Under the pieces are notes generated by a model. That model was given only the letters and a program-made list of their open reading frames with translations, made no database searches and was not told the DNA's origin. Shown here piece after piece: positions 8,877 through 15,964 of a stretch of 64,000 nt of DNA (position 1 is the stretch's first letter; every line of letters starts with the position of its first letter). The translations under genes were made by a program, and so were the position numbers. This DNA comes from Flavobacteriia bacterium (GTDB taxonomy: Bacteria > Bacteroidota > Bacteroidia > Flavobacteriales_D > Crocinitomicaceae): contig CANFHU010000013.1 of NCBI GenBank assembly GCA_947446925.1, positions 1 through 64,000 of the forward strand. Direction: 5' to 3'.

Positions 8877-9564
8877 CTGTACGGAGGATATCGGAAAAGG
8901 CATTGGCTGTATTTTTCCAATTTGCAATTGTTCCAGGTCTTGTAAGTTGCATGGTATGTAAGCCTGCTTGTTGCGCTGCTTCTAATTCTTCTACAATATC
9001 CGATAAAAATAAGATTTCAGACGGTTGTATTTTTAATTCTTGACTGATTTTGTTATAAGTTTCTACTTCCCTTTTTCCGCCGGTAGTTGTGTCAAAATAA
9101 GCAGAAAAATATGGTGTTAAGTCACCCGAAACACTGTATCCAAAGATTAATTTTTGCGCTGCAATAGAGCCAGAAGAAAAAACACCCAATTGGAGTCCAG
9201 CGTCTTTCCATGCTTTTAAAGCAGGAGCAACGTCATCGTATACATGTCCTTTTATTATGCCTGTTTCATAGGCTTCCTTCCAAAGAATTCCTTGTAAATC
9301 TTTCAGTGGGGTAATTTTTTTATCTTCGTTAGACCAGCGTATTAAGGTTTCGATCACCTCTTCTTCTGTTGCAATTATTTTGTTTTCTGTTTCCTGTGCC
9401 AAGCGAATTGTTTCCCGGAAAATTGCTTGAACTTCAGGTAAGTGGAGCATGGTACGTACTTTTTGCATATTTTCTCTGAAATAAGGAAAAAGCACATCGT
9501 ACACAAAAGAAACCGAAGTTGTTGTTCCTTCGATATCTGTAAGTATGAAAGTAGGTTTGGACAT
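8851..9564 (-). CDS. mtnC: Enolase-phosphatase E1
   Basis: 237 residues, HAD superfamily. It enolises and then dephosphorylates 2,3-diketo-5-methylthiopentyl-1-phosphate to acireductone. Motif I is LTDIEGTTT with D10 and E12 (the family has D-x-E where most HADs have D-x-D). GVFSSGS is motif II, and ILFLSDIVEELEAA carries the late acidic residues. The last eight or nine residues (TDAMPRVST) are encoded by the 20-nt repeat at 8797-8876, so the native C-terminus appears to have been replaced or extended by repeat DNA; the catalytic core is intact. Confidence 0.93.
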   Translation of the reverse strand: MSKPTFILTDIEGTTTSVSFVYDVLFPYFRENMQKVRTMLHLPEVQAIFRETIRLAQETENKIIATEEEVIETLIRWSNEDKKITPLKDLQGILWKEAYETGIIKGHVYDDVAPALKAWKDAGLQLGVFSSGSIAAQKLIFGYSVSGDLTPYFSAYFDTTTGGKREVETYNKISQELKIQPSEILFLSDIVEELEAAQQAGLHTMQLTRPGTIANWKNTANAFSDILRTDAMPRVST

Positions 9565-9592
9565 TAAAATAACTTTAGGTAATTCAAAAATA

Positions 9593-9615
9593 AAAAAATC
9601 CCTCCGAAGAGGGAT
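9593..9615 (-). terminator. Intrinsic terminator after mtnD
   Basis: On the minus strand, atccctcttcggagggat forms a short GC stem with a tight loop, followed by TTTTTTTATTTT. It lies between mtnD and mtnC, so mtnC may have its own promoter or depend on read-through. Just beyond, 9660-9692 contains two cttcgctca repeats of unknown role. Confidence 0.8.
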
Positions 9616-9698
9616 GAATAATTTGTTAAAGAAAAATGAAACGGATTAATAAATTGCTCTTCGACTTCGCTCACTCTTCGTCTTCGCTCAGAGTGGCT

Positions 9699-10238
9699 TT
9701 AATTCTTCACTGTTATATCTGCAAATTTATCTTCTAATTTAGATCCAGTATATTCAGGCACCCATCCAGACATATCTATGAAAATACGAATTGCCTTTAC
9801 GAAAGGATTTTCAGGGCCGGCATCAAACCAATGTTTAGTACCTGCAGGAACAGAAATTAAATCTCCTTGTTCACACAACAAATTAAAAACTGGTTCTGTT
9901 TCTAAGTTAAACCAAAACAAGCCTTTCCCATCCACGAAAAAACGAATTTCATCTTCGGAATGCGTATGTTCTGCTAAAAATTTAGCGCGAATGGCGTCGT
10001 AATTTTCTGTCAATTTATTGATTGAAATTACATCTGCTGTTTGATACCCACCTGCTTCCATAAATGGTTTTAGGTCTTTATCGTAGGCATGTAGTATTTC
10101 ATCTGGCGTTGCAGTATCTTCGAATACTATATCACACTGCCATTGGTCAAAAAACACACCTCTTTCTTGGAAAAATGCACGAATTTCACCTGCATCCGTG
10201 AGTTGTATATTTTTTTCAGGAATTGTTAAAATTGCCAT
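9699..10238 (-). CDS. mtnD: Acireductone dioxygenase
   Basis: 179 residues, cupin. It oxidises acireductone to 2-keto-4-methylthiobutyrate and formate (Fe form) or, off-pathway, to methylthiopropionate and CO (Ni form). Metal ligands are visible in EHTHSEDEIRFF (H91, H93, E97) and GTKHWFDAG (H136), with spacing matching characterised ARD enzymes. It is upstream of mtnC, the preceding enzyme. Which metal is used cannot be told from sequence. Confidence 0.95.
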   Translation of the reverse strand: MAILTIPEKNIQLTDAGEIRAFFQERGVFFDQWQCDIVFEDTATPDEILHAYDKDLKPFMEAGGYQTADVISINKLTENYDAIRAKFLAEHTHSEDEIRFFVDGKGLFWFNLETEPVFNLLCEQGDLISVPAGTKHWFDAGPENPFVKAIRIFIDMSGWVPEYTGSKLEDKFADITVKN

Positions 10239-10314
10239 AATCTGTTTTTTTAATACAAAAATATAAGATAAAACTTTTATTTCCTACTAAAACTATATGA
10301 ATAATATCCTAAAA

Positions 10315-10524
10315 TTATTTACGAATCCAAGCATCAAATTTTTTGTGCAATTTAGGAACAAAGAATCCTAGTAATGGTACTAAAATTAACGTAAGCACTA
10401 ATGTTTTTACCAACTGATGCGCATCTTTCACAAAAGGAAAAACAGTTAGAAATAAAATATTAATCACTGGATAAACAAATAACCAGGTAATTAACATCAT
10501 TTTCCATTTTTTTGGTGGCTGCAT
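10315..10524 (-). CDS. Small two-helix membrane protein
   Basis: 69 residues with two predicted membrane helices (about 10-30 and 38-58). The sequence WLFVYPVINILFLTVFP followed by LVKTLVLTLILVPLLGFFVP resembles the membrane tail found in some antibiotic-biosynthesis-monooxygenase proteins and in stand-alone Bacteroidota proteins. No catalytic residues are seen, and function is unknown. It lies 76 bases upstream of mtnD on the same strand and may be co-transcribed. Confidence 0.7.
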   Translation of the reverse strand: MQPPKKWKMMLITWLFVYPVINILFLTVFPFVKDAHQLVKTLVLTLILVPLLGFFVPKLHKKFDAWIRK

Positions 10525-10582
10525 GTGAATTAAGAATTAAAAGGTTCAAAAATAAATTACGTGTAAATTTAAAGGTTTGGGA

Positions 10583-10596
10583 CCAGGTGGGACCAC
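10583..10596 (+). repeat. Copy of the tRNA 3' end
   Basis: The 14 bases ccaggtgggaccac are identical to 10746-10759, the T-arm/acceptor end of the nearby tRNA. No other tRNA arm precedes it. It is probably the stub of a duplicated or rearranged tRNA gene. Confidence 0.8.
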
Positions 10597-10625
10597 TATT
10601 TATGGTATTTTTTTAAACATTCAAC

Positions 10626-10655
10626 TTGCATATTTAAGTTTCCTTCTTATATTTG
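10626..10655 (+). promoter_or_regulatory. Promoter of the CAU tRNA
   Basis: TTG at 10626-10628, a 19-base spacer, then TATATTTG at 10648-10655. This is an exact match to the Bacteroidota sigma-A pattern TTG-N19-TAnnTTTG. The tRNA begins 30 bases after the -7 box. Confidence 0.85.
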
Positions 10656-10684
10656 CAAACCAAAATAATTCAGTAGTGAATTAT

Positions 10685-10758
10685 GGTCCTATAGCTCAGT
10701 TGGTTAGAGCACCTGACTCATAATCAGGTGGTCCCTGGTTCGAGCCCAGGTGGGACCA
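10685..10758 (+). tRNA. tRNA with CAU anticodon (elongator Met or Ile2)
   Basis: 74 bases that fold into a full cloverleaf: acceptor GGTCCTA/TGGGACC with one T-G pair, D-stem GCTC/GAGC, anticodon stem CCTGA/TCAGG around loop CTCATAA, T-stem CCTGG/CCAGG with TTCGAGC, and discriminator A. The anticodon is CAU. The initiator features (three G:C pairs in the anticodon stem, 1-72 mismatch) are absent, so it is elongator Met or the lysidine-modified Ile2; sequence alone does not decide. CCA is not encoded. Confidence 0.97.
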
Positions 10759-10780
10759 CAATACTAAAGTATTAAAAATC

Positions 10781-10812
10781 AAAGCCTTACAGAAATGTAA
10801 GGCTTTTTTTAT
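10781..10812 (+). terminator. Terminator after the tRNA
   Basis: aaagccttac / gtaaggcttt hairpin with a 6-base loop followed by a run of T, 23 bases after the tRNA. The stretch from 10813 to 10918 shows nothing I can assign. Confidence 0.9.
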
Positions 10813-10918
10813 GTAACACTTTTGTAACAAATAATCAATTATGAAATGCTAAAATATTTAAGGGAATAATGATTGAAAAACAAAATTGGTCAAACATACT
10901 TAAGTAAACAAATGACAC

Positions 10919-10951
10919 AAAAAAGCCAGCATAAACAATGCTGGCTTTTTT
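10919..10951 (-). terminator. Terminator after the collagen-like gene
   Basis: aaaagccagcat / atgctggctttttt stem with a short loop, flanked by A and T runs on both sides, so it can work in both directions. On the minus strand it lies 18 bases beyond the stop codon of the gene ending at 10970. Confidence 0.88.
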
Positions 10952-10969
10952 GACAAATTAATTATCATT

Positions 10970-12628
10970 TTAATCTTTTAAGCAACGTATTGATAATCCC
11001 CAATACTTTTCGGTCGTATTTCGTTCTGAACCAACATAACTACTATTTAGTCGTCGAAACCAAGCAACATCTGAAGTTGTTTCTGTTGAACTCCACCAAT
11101 AACCCATACTACCAATGAAATCAAAATTTAATCCCCAACGAAACCTATAACCTCCAGGAAGACCAGTAAATAATGAAGAGTTTGTAACGTCTGTATTTGG
11201 ACTAATCCAACTAGTAGTTCCAACCTCTTTCATTTTAACACCTGCATATCCGTCACCACCAAGATAATCTGTTAAAATTGTCCATTCAACATCAGAAGGT
11301 ACATGCCATCCATATGGACAAACATTTTTATTACCATTTGAAGTTGTAGATACTGCATAACCATTATATAATTTTCCATACTTGGCATTGTAAGTTAAAT
11401 CGTTATTATAATAAACCCATGCTCCTGATGTATTGTTTTCCCATGAATTATCTGATACATTTGGTATTATTGTACCATCATTATATTTAGCAGTTTTTAA
11501 ATTTTCCGCCATCCATTGTTGAGTTCCAATATATACAGTTTTATATGTATTACCATCTATATCTGTTATATTTGCACCATAACCACTTGTTGGTTTTGTT
11601 TTAGGATTTGCTGAACTCAAGCCAGGAATAATTACAAATCCACCATTTTGTAAATACAAAGTATCACCAGTTGCTGAAACATATAGTTTTTGTTCATCTT
11701 TACTAGGGCCTGCGGGACCAATAGGCCCTTGTACTCCTGTATCTCCCTTTAAACCTTGAATCCCTTGTTGACCATTAATACCATCTTTTCCTGCTGCTCC
11801 TGTGTCTCCCTTATCTCCTTTTAAACCTTGAATCCCTTGTTGACCATCAACACCATCTTTTCCTGCCGCTCCTGTATCTCCTTTATCTCCCTTTAAACCT
11901 TGAATCCCTTGTTGACCATTAATACCGTCTTTTCCTGCTGCTCCTGTGTCTCCTTTATCTCCTTTTAAACCTTGAATACCTTGTTGACCATCAACACCAT
12001 CTTTTCCTGCCGCTCCTGTATCTCCCTTTAAACCTTGAATCCCTTGTTGACCACCAACACCATCTTTTCCTGCTGCTCCTGTGTCTCCTTTATCTCCTTT
12101 TAAACCTTGAATCCCTTGTTGACCATCAACACCATCTTTTCCTACCGCTCCTGTATCTCCTTTATCTCCCTTTAAACCTTGAATCCCTTGTTGACCATTA
12201 ATACCATCTTTTCCTGCTGGACCAACTGAATTATTTGCAGCAAATAAAGCATAAGGTACACTTAGCAATTGTGTTTCACCAGATATTGTATAATCTGTTC
12301 CGCCTTTAAGATCTGTCTCTGTACGAACATAATAAGGTCCTTTCGCCCAATCGATTTTTGAAAAATCTCCACTTGATACTGTTCCTCCACCAATTTCTAT
12401 TGATACCAAACCATTAGAATTTGTAGTTGGTTCATGTCTTTCAGAATAAGTAACAACGCCAGAAGCGGAAGTTTGCAATATACTAATCCTGATACCAACT
12501 TTCTGATTTGCAATTAATTCACTTGATGAATTTCTAATAACAGCCTGATAACTAAATTTTTGTGGCGTTTGAGCCCATAAACTTGCTGATAACAACAATA
12601 CAGAAACGAATGTAAATAATTTTCTCAT
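10970..12628 (-). CDS. Secreted collagen-like protein with FISUMP domain
   Basis: 552 residues. A signal peptide (MRKLFTFVSVLLLSASLWAQ) is followed by a ~115-residue domain common at the start of Bacteroidota surface proteins (PQKFSYQAVIRNSSSELI...LLSVPYALFA). Next comes an unbroken Gly-X-Y stretch, about residues 137-310, built of seven 21- or 24-residue units around GQQGIQGLKGD. The C-terminal ~200 residues carry the Fibrobacter-type FISUMP domain (TVYIGTQQWMAENLKTAKYN, CPYGWHVPSDVEW, GYWWSSTE, SIRCLKD). No T9SS sorting domain is visible in it. The start codon overlaps the stop of the upstream sorted protein by one base, so they are translationally coupled. Confidence 0.9.
   Translation of the reverse strand: MRKLFTFVSVLLLSASLWAQTPQKFSYQAVIRNSSSELIANQKVGIRISILQTSASGVVTYSERHEPTTNSNGLVSIEIGGGTVSSGDFSKIDWAKGPYYVRTETDLKGGTDYTISGETQLLSVPYALFAANNSVGPAGKDGINGQQGIQGLKGDKGDTGAVGKDGVDGQQGIQGLKGDKGDTGAAGKDGVGGQQGIQGLKGDTGAAGKDGVDGQQGIQGLKGDKGDTGAAGKDGINGQQGIQGLKGDKGDTGAAGKDGVDGQQGIQGLKGDKGDTGAAGKDGINGQQGIQGLKGDTGVQGPIGPAGPSKDEQKLYVSATGDTLYLQNGGFVIIPGLSSANPKTKPTSGYGANITDIDGNTYKTVYIGTQQWMAENLKTAKYNDGTIIPNVSDNSWENNTSGAWVYYNNDLTYNAKYGKLYNGYAVSTTSNGNKNVCPYGWHVPSDVEWTILTDYLGGDGYAGVKMKEVGTTSWISPNTDVTNSSLFTGLPGGYRFRWGLNFDFIGSMGYWWSSTETTSDVAWFRRLNSSYVGSERNTTEKYWGLSIRCLKD
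11710..12220. repeat. Tandem 63/72-nt repeats encoding Gly-X-Y units
   Basis: Seven highly similar DNA units, five of 72 and two of 63 bases, encode the collagen-like segment. The unit sizes keep the frame, and the short units lack exactly one GDK triplet. Near identity of neighbouring units suggests recent expansion by slippage or unequal recombination. Confidence 0.88.
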
Positions 12629-13107
12629 TAGATAACTTTTAGAATTTTAAATGTTTGAACTTTATTGTTTTCCTGATAGATTTCCATCAAATATGTAGCT
12701 GAAGGTAAAACAGACATATCAATAGTTGTTTGCTTTTGAATGACTTTACTCGTTTGTATTTGTTTACCATCCACATCAAACAAAACATAAGTCAAAACTT
12801 GATTATCGAACTTACTAACTTCCAGTGTAATCAAATTTGTTACAGGGTTTGGAAAAACGACCAATGAAAAGTCAATATTTGCAATTAATAAACCAGTAGT
12901 TTTAACTTGATAAGTTTGTTGTACGCCTAAACTTAAAGATCCATCTGTATTTGACATACTGTTATAATCGACTTGTCCAATACTATAACTAACAGAACCC
13001 GCATCACTTTTAAAATCACCTCCTGATGATAAAGTGGACGTTTGAGCATGTAGCGTAAAAGATTCTATCAAAAATAGACTCGAAAAAATAATTGCTTTTT
13101 TTCGCAT
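12628..13107 (-). CDS. Small T9SS type A sorting-domain protein
   Basis: 159 residues: signal peptide (ending near SFTLHAQ), about 55 residues of serine/glycine-rich sequence, then a type A T9SS sorting domain of ~75 residues with VVFPNPVTNLITLEV, YVLFDVDGKQI and the ending TFKILKVI. Export across the outer membrane by T9SS is inferred from that domain. There is almost no separate cargo domain, unusual for sorted proteins. First gene of a two-gene operon with the collagen-like protein. Confidence 0.85.
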   Translation of the reverse strand: MRKKAIIFSSLFLIESFTLHAQTSTLSSGGDFKSDAGSVSYSIGQVDYNSMSNTDGSLSLGVQQTYQVKTTGLLIANIDFSLVVFPNPVTNLITLEVSKFDNQVLTYVLFDVDGKQIQTSKVIQKQTTIDMSVLPSATYLMEIYQENNKVQTFKILKVI

Positions 13108-13237
13108 ATTTTAATTTTAAAACTCCTACTCTTTATAGATTTTCGGATACCTCTTTTAATTTATTACAAATTAAACCTAACTAACTGAAATATAAGTTCA
13201 GTTGAATTTTTTTTGTAAATATATCAAAAAACATAGA

Positions 13238-13251
13238 TATCATATATGATA
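13238..13251. promoter_or_regulatory. Candidate operator palindrome
   Basis: tatcatatatgata is a perfect 14-base palindrome, 35 bases upstream of the XRE-type regulator start and in the gap it shares with the divergent surface-protein operon. It is a plausible autoregulatory site, by position only. Confidence 0.35.
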
Positions 13252-13285
13252 CCTAAATAAAAAGATTAAATAATGATGTTTGAAT

Positions 13286-13525
13286 ATGGATAATCTTGAA
13301 TTGGACATATTCTTAAAAAATCTTGGTAAATCCATCAAGGATAAAAGAAAGACTTGTAAAATCACGCAACAAGAATTGGCTTATCGATGCGATATAGAAA
13401 AACCTAACATCGTTAGAATCGAAACTGGAAGAACAAATCCTACTACAAAAACACTCAAAATAATTGCAAAAGCACTGAATATTAAAGTAATGGATTTATT
13501 TGATTTTGAAGAAGAAAAGATTTAA
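13286..13525 (+). CDS. XRE-family DNA-binding regulator
   Basis: 79 residues from the ATG at 13286; a TTG two codons earlier is the alternative. A single HTH_3 domain fills the protein: LGKSIKDKRKTCKITQQELA (first helices), RCDIEKPNIVRIETGRTNP (recognition helix region) and TLKIIAKALNIKVMDLFDF. There is no effector domain. It is divergent from the collagen-like operon, and 86 bases lie between it and a lipoprotein gene. Its targets are unknown; either neighbour is possible. Confidence 0.85.
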   Translation: MDNLELDIFLKNLGKSIKDKRKTCKITQQELAYRCDIEKPNIVRIETGRTNPTTKTLKIIAKALNIKVMDLFDFEEEKI

Positions 13526-13611
13526 GATTTAAAAACCAACCAGAATTTTTACTCCAACCACACTAAACCTTAAGTATCCGCGTTTTTATAGTATTCTACC
13601 ATCCCGAAACT

Positions 13612-13977
13612 ATGAAAACTTATATTGCCATTTCGCTCCTGCTTGGAGGGTTAGTTTCATGTACCCCTGCGAGTCATGTATCCTACACAGTAAAAAATGG
13701 AAGTTCCAATCCATTTACCTTTCAACTATCTTACGATCAGAGAGATACTTCCATCGTTATTCAACCCAATGAAGAGAAGAAAGTGGCCTACTTTCATCGT
13801 TCGGAAGTCAAACCATCTTTTTTCCATAAATTACAAGTACTTGGTATGCGTAAAAAGAAGTTTTTAGTGAATTTGAAAGATGAGAATTCCTGGCGATTTT
13901 CACTAAAAAGTAAAGACTATTTTAAGTCTACACGCGGTGAGTATCGGGTGGAGGTATTGGATACTGACTTTAAATAA
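13612..13977 (+). CDS. Small lipoprotein of unknown function
   Basis: 121 residues. Lipoprotein signal MKTYIAISLLLGGLVSC with the lipidated cysteine at 17. The mature part is short, rich in Lys/Ser/Phe and beta-prone (YTVKNGSSNPFTFQLSYDQR). I do not recognise a family. It stands alone, convergent with the downstream transporter. Confidence 0.65.
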   Translation: MKTYIAISLLLGGLVSCTPASHVSYTVKNGSSNPFTFQLSYDQRDTSIVIQPNEEKKVAYFHRSEVKPSFFHKLQVLGMRKKKFLVNLKDENSWRFSLKSKDYFKSTRGEYRVEVLDTDFK

Positions 13978-14006
13978 ACCAATTTCTATAATTCGTTTAT
14001 TCGCAT

Positions 14007-14897
14007 TTAATTTGAAACAATTTCGGATTTAGAATTTAGAAAGTTGTACATAATTAATCCTAGCACAATTGCCAATCCACCAATAATTTCAAGCAAAGAA
14101 AGGCTTTCCTGAAATACGATAAAACTTGTCGTTGCAGCAAAAACAGGTTCGAGCGAGAGAATCATTGCGGTTGTAATTGTAGTTACAAACTTTTGTGCCC
14201 AAACAGTAACAAAAAAACAAAGTAAGGTACCTAAAAACCCAAGATATAAAACGTTATTAATAACCGTTGGGGAAAAATTAATTTCAGTGTGACTAATTCC
14301 TTTATTAATTAGTAATCCCAAAAAGGAAATAATCATTGCGAATAGAAACTGATAAAAAATTAGCCCTAAAAATTCTGTTTTACGCACGTAATGACCAGAT
14401 AAAATAATATGTGAAGCACAAACCATAGCTCCAAAAAAAGTAATTATATCTCCAACATTATACGGTTGACTATCCTTGGGATTTGTTAAAAAATATAAAC
14501 CGGAAGCGATTAATACAATACACGCTATTTGTGTAAAATGGAGCTTTTGTTTTCCTGATACCACTAATATTAAAGGAACCATAATTACTGCTGAACTCGT
14601 TATAAACGCACTATGATTCGAGCTAGTAAATTGCATTCCTATTGTTTGGATTACGTATATACCCCCTAATATAAGTCCAGTAATAAACCCATATTTTATG
14701 GCCTGTTTATTAAACAAAACATGCTTTTTTTTGGTAACTATCAGTATTGGAAATAATACTAAAACCGCCAACAAACTGCGTAAAGTTGCTAATAAATAGG
14801 GGTCAATTAAATGCGAAATTTTTTTGATTGCTACAAATGTGGTTCCCCAAATCATACAGCAAATTAAAAGCGATAGATGGGGAATCCATTTTTTCAT
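14007..14897 (-). CDS. DMT-family (EamA) transporter
   Basis: 296 residues, about ten membrane helices in two EamA repeats. The first opens LLICCMIWGTTFVAIKKI and ends near LYFLTNP; the second runs from DIITFFGAMVCASHIILSG to LAIVLGLIMYNFL, with the typical MILSLEPVFAATTSFIVFQE segment. Drug/metabolite exporters of this family move small molecules out of the cell; substrate is not predictable. It has no obvious operon partner. Confidence 0.88.
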   Translation of the reverse strand: MKKWIPHLSLLICCMIWGTTFVAIKKISHLIDPYLLATLRSLLAVLVLFPILIVTKKKHVLFNKQAIKYGFITGLILGGIYVIQTIGMQFTSSNHSAFITSSAVIMVPLILVVSGKQKLHFTQIACIVLIASGLYFLTNPKDSQPYNVGDIITFFGAMVCASHIILSGHYVRKTEFLGLIFYQFLFAMIISFLGLLINKGISHTEINFSPTVINNVLYLGFLGTLLCFFVTVWAQKFVTTITTAMILSLEPVFAATTSFIVFQESLSLLEIIGGLAIVLGLIMYNFLNSKSEIVSN

Positions 14898-15020
14898 AAA
14901 ATAAGCGTTACTAGTAAATTGATACGATTGAAAACGGATATATTTCTTTTTCTGTTTTCATGAAAACCTAAAATTAACAACTATTCTCCAATAATTAATT
15001 TTCCCCCTTTAGAAGGAAAA

Positions 15021-15827
15021 TTATACTTTTATCAATCGCTCCAACAGACCTTTGTACCCACTCAACTCCATTTTAATGGATCCGACCATTAATTTTGCTT
15101 CGATTAATAATGGAATTTTGTTGGCATCTGCAGTGATGTAGAAATTACAATCTTCTTCGTGTTTGAAAATACGACCAGTTTGTACAACCGGATTAAATAA
15201 ATAGCATTTATATTTTCCTGTTCGGATCGAGATAGTTTTGATTCCTTTGTATTTAATTTTTATCGGAAATACTTTTTCATCCACATAGGAGTTGATTACA
15301 AACACATCTCCTTTTTTAGCGTTTTCATAATCAAATGTACGCGCATAATAAAAGGAAGAAAGCATGTCTTGCACATAACTTGGTGCATCTTTCACTTTTT
15401 CTTTCCCATTATCAATCACATTGGCATGTTGGTAGAATTTGTATTCTTGGTTGATTTTATACCCTCCTTCATCCACGTCACGTTTGAACATATGCGGAAA
15501 GACTCCTTCCTCATCGATAAATGTTTCATATTTATCACGCACTTTAAAAAACCAATCAAATGCCCCTAAACTTCTACCGGTTCCTACACTATGTAGTACT
15601 TCCCTTCCATTCAATTTTACATCTTCTTTTTTTAATTCTAATCGTGCAGTTCCAGCATCGATAATACCGTAGTGAATGACATAATCTAATTGCTCGCCGG
15701 CACGAAACGATTGATTTTCAATTTTACGTAACTCTTTTGGGGAAATTCCAGCAGAAATTGGATCTATAGTAGCGGTTGTAAATGATAACAAACCGGTGAT
15801 TGCGGATAGAAGGATTATCTTTTTCAT
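15021..15827 (-). CDS. DUF3108 exported protein
   Basis: 268 residues with a signal peptide (MKKIILLSAITGLLSFTTAT). The mature protein matches DUF3108: FRAGEQLDYVIHYGIIDAGTARLEL near the start, FYYARTFDYENAKKGDVFVIN in the middle, and a tail of beta strands (IPLLIEAKLMVGSIKMELSGYKG). The family is common next to outer-membrane lipid genes, but its function is not established. A possible weak hairpin follows the stop codon (about 15000-15020). Confidence 0.8.
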   Translation of the reverse strand: MKKIILLSAITGLLSFTTATIDPISAGISPKELRKIENQSFRAGEQLDYVIHYGIIDAGTARLELKKEDVKLNGREVLHSVGTGRSLGAFDWFFKVRDKYETFIDEEGVFPHMFKRDVDEGGYKINQEYKFYQHANVIDNGKEKVKDAPSYVQDMLSSFYYARTFDYENAKKGDVFVINSYVDEKVFPIKIKYKGIKTISIRTGKYKCYLFNPVVQTGRIFKHEEDCNFYITADANKIPLLIEAKLMVGSIKMELSGYKGLLERLIKV

Positions 15828-15875
15828 GGCAAATTAAATTAAAATTCTTACTTACAATATAATCAAAATAAGTGC

Positions 15876-15901
15876 CAAAAAAAAGGGGCCTAAGCCCCTT
15901 A
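15876..15901 (-). terminator. Terminator of the RND efflux operon
   Basis: On the minus strand, ggggcttaggcccc forms a stem followed by eight T. It lies about 60 bases past the RND pump stop codon, just after a perfect 40-bp palindrome. Confidence 0.88.
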
Positions 15902-15920
15902 ATGAAATATATATTTTGTG

Positions 15921-15960
15921 TGCCCCGTAGAGACGCGATGCATCGCGTCTCTACGGGGCA
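15921..15960. repeat. 40-bp perfect palindrome
   Basis: tgccccgtagagacgcgatg followed at once by its exact reverse complement, with no loop, four bases from the RND pump stop codon. The inner gagacgcgatgcatcgcgtctc is related to the 20-nt units at 8797-8876. It looks like a small palindromic repetitive element; as RNA it would form a very stable hairpin. Confidence 0.95.
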
Positions 15961-15964
15961 AATA

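Noticed and set aside
8745-9043. Three overlapping plus-strand ORFs across the 20-nt repeat
   Set aside because: They are products of a 20-base repeat open in several frames and lie antisense to mtnC, whose motifs are clear.
10583-10759. Integrative-element attachment sites at the tRNA
   Set aside because: The second copy is upstream of the tRNA and only 160 bases away, with no integrase; it does not fit an att pair.
15921-15960. The perfect palindrome as the RND operon terminator
   Set aside because: It has no T-run; a proper stem with eight T follows at 15876-15901.
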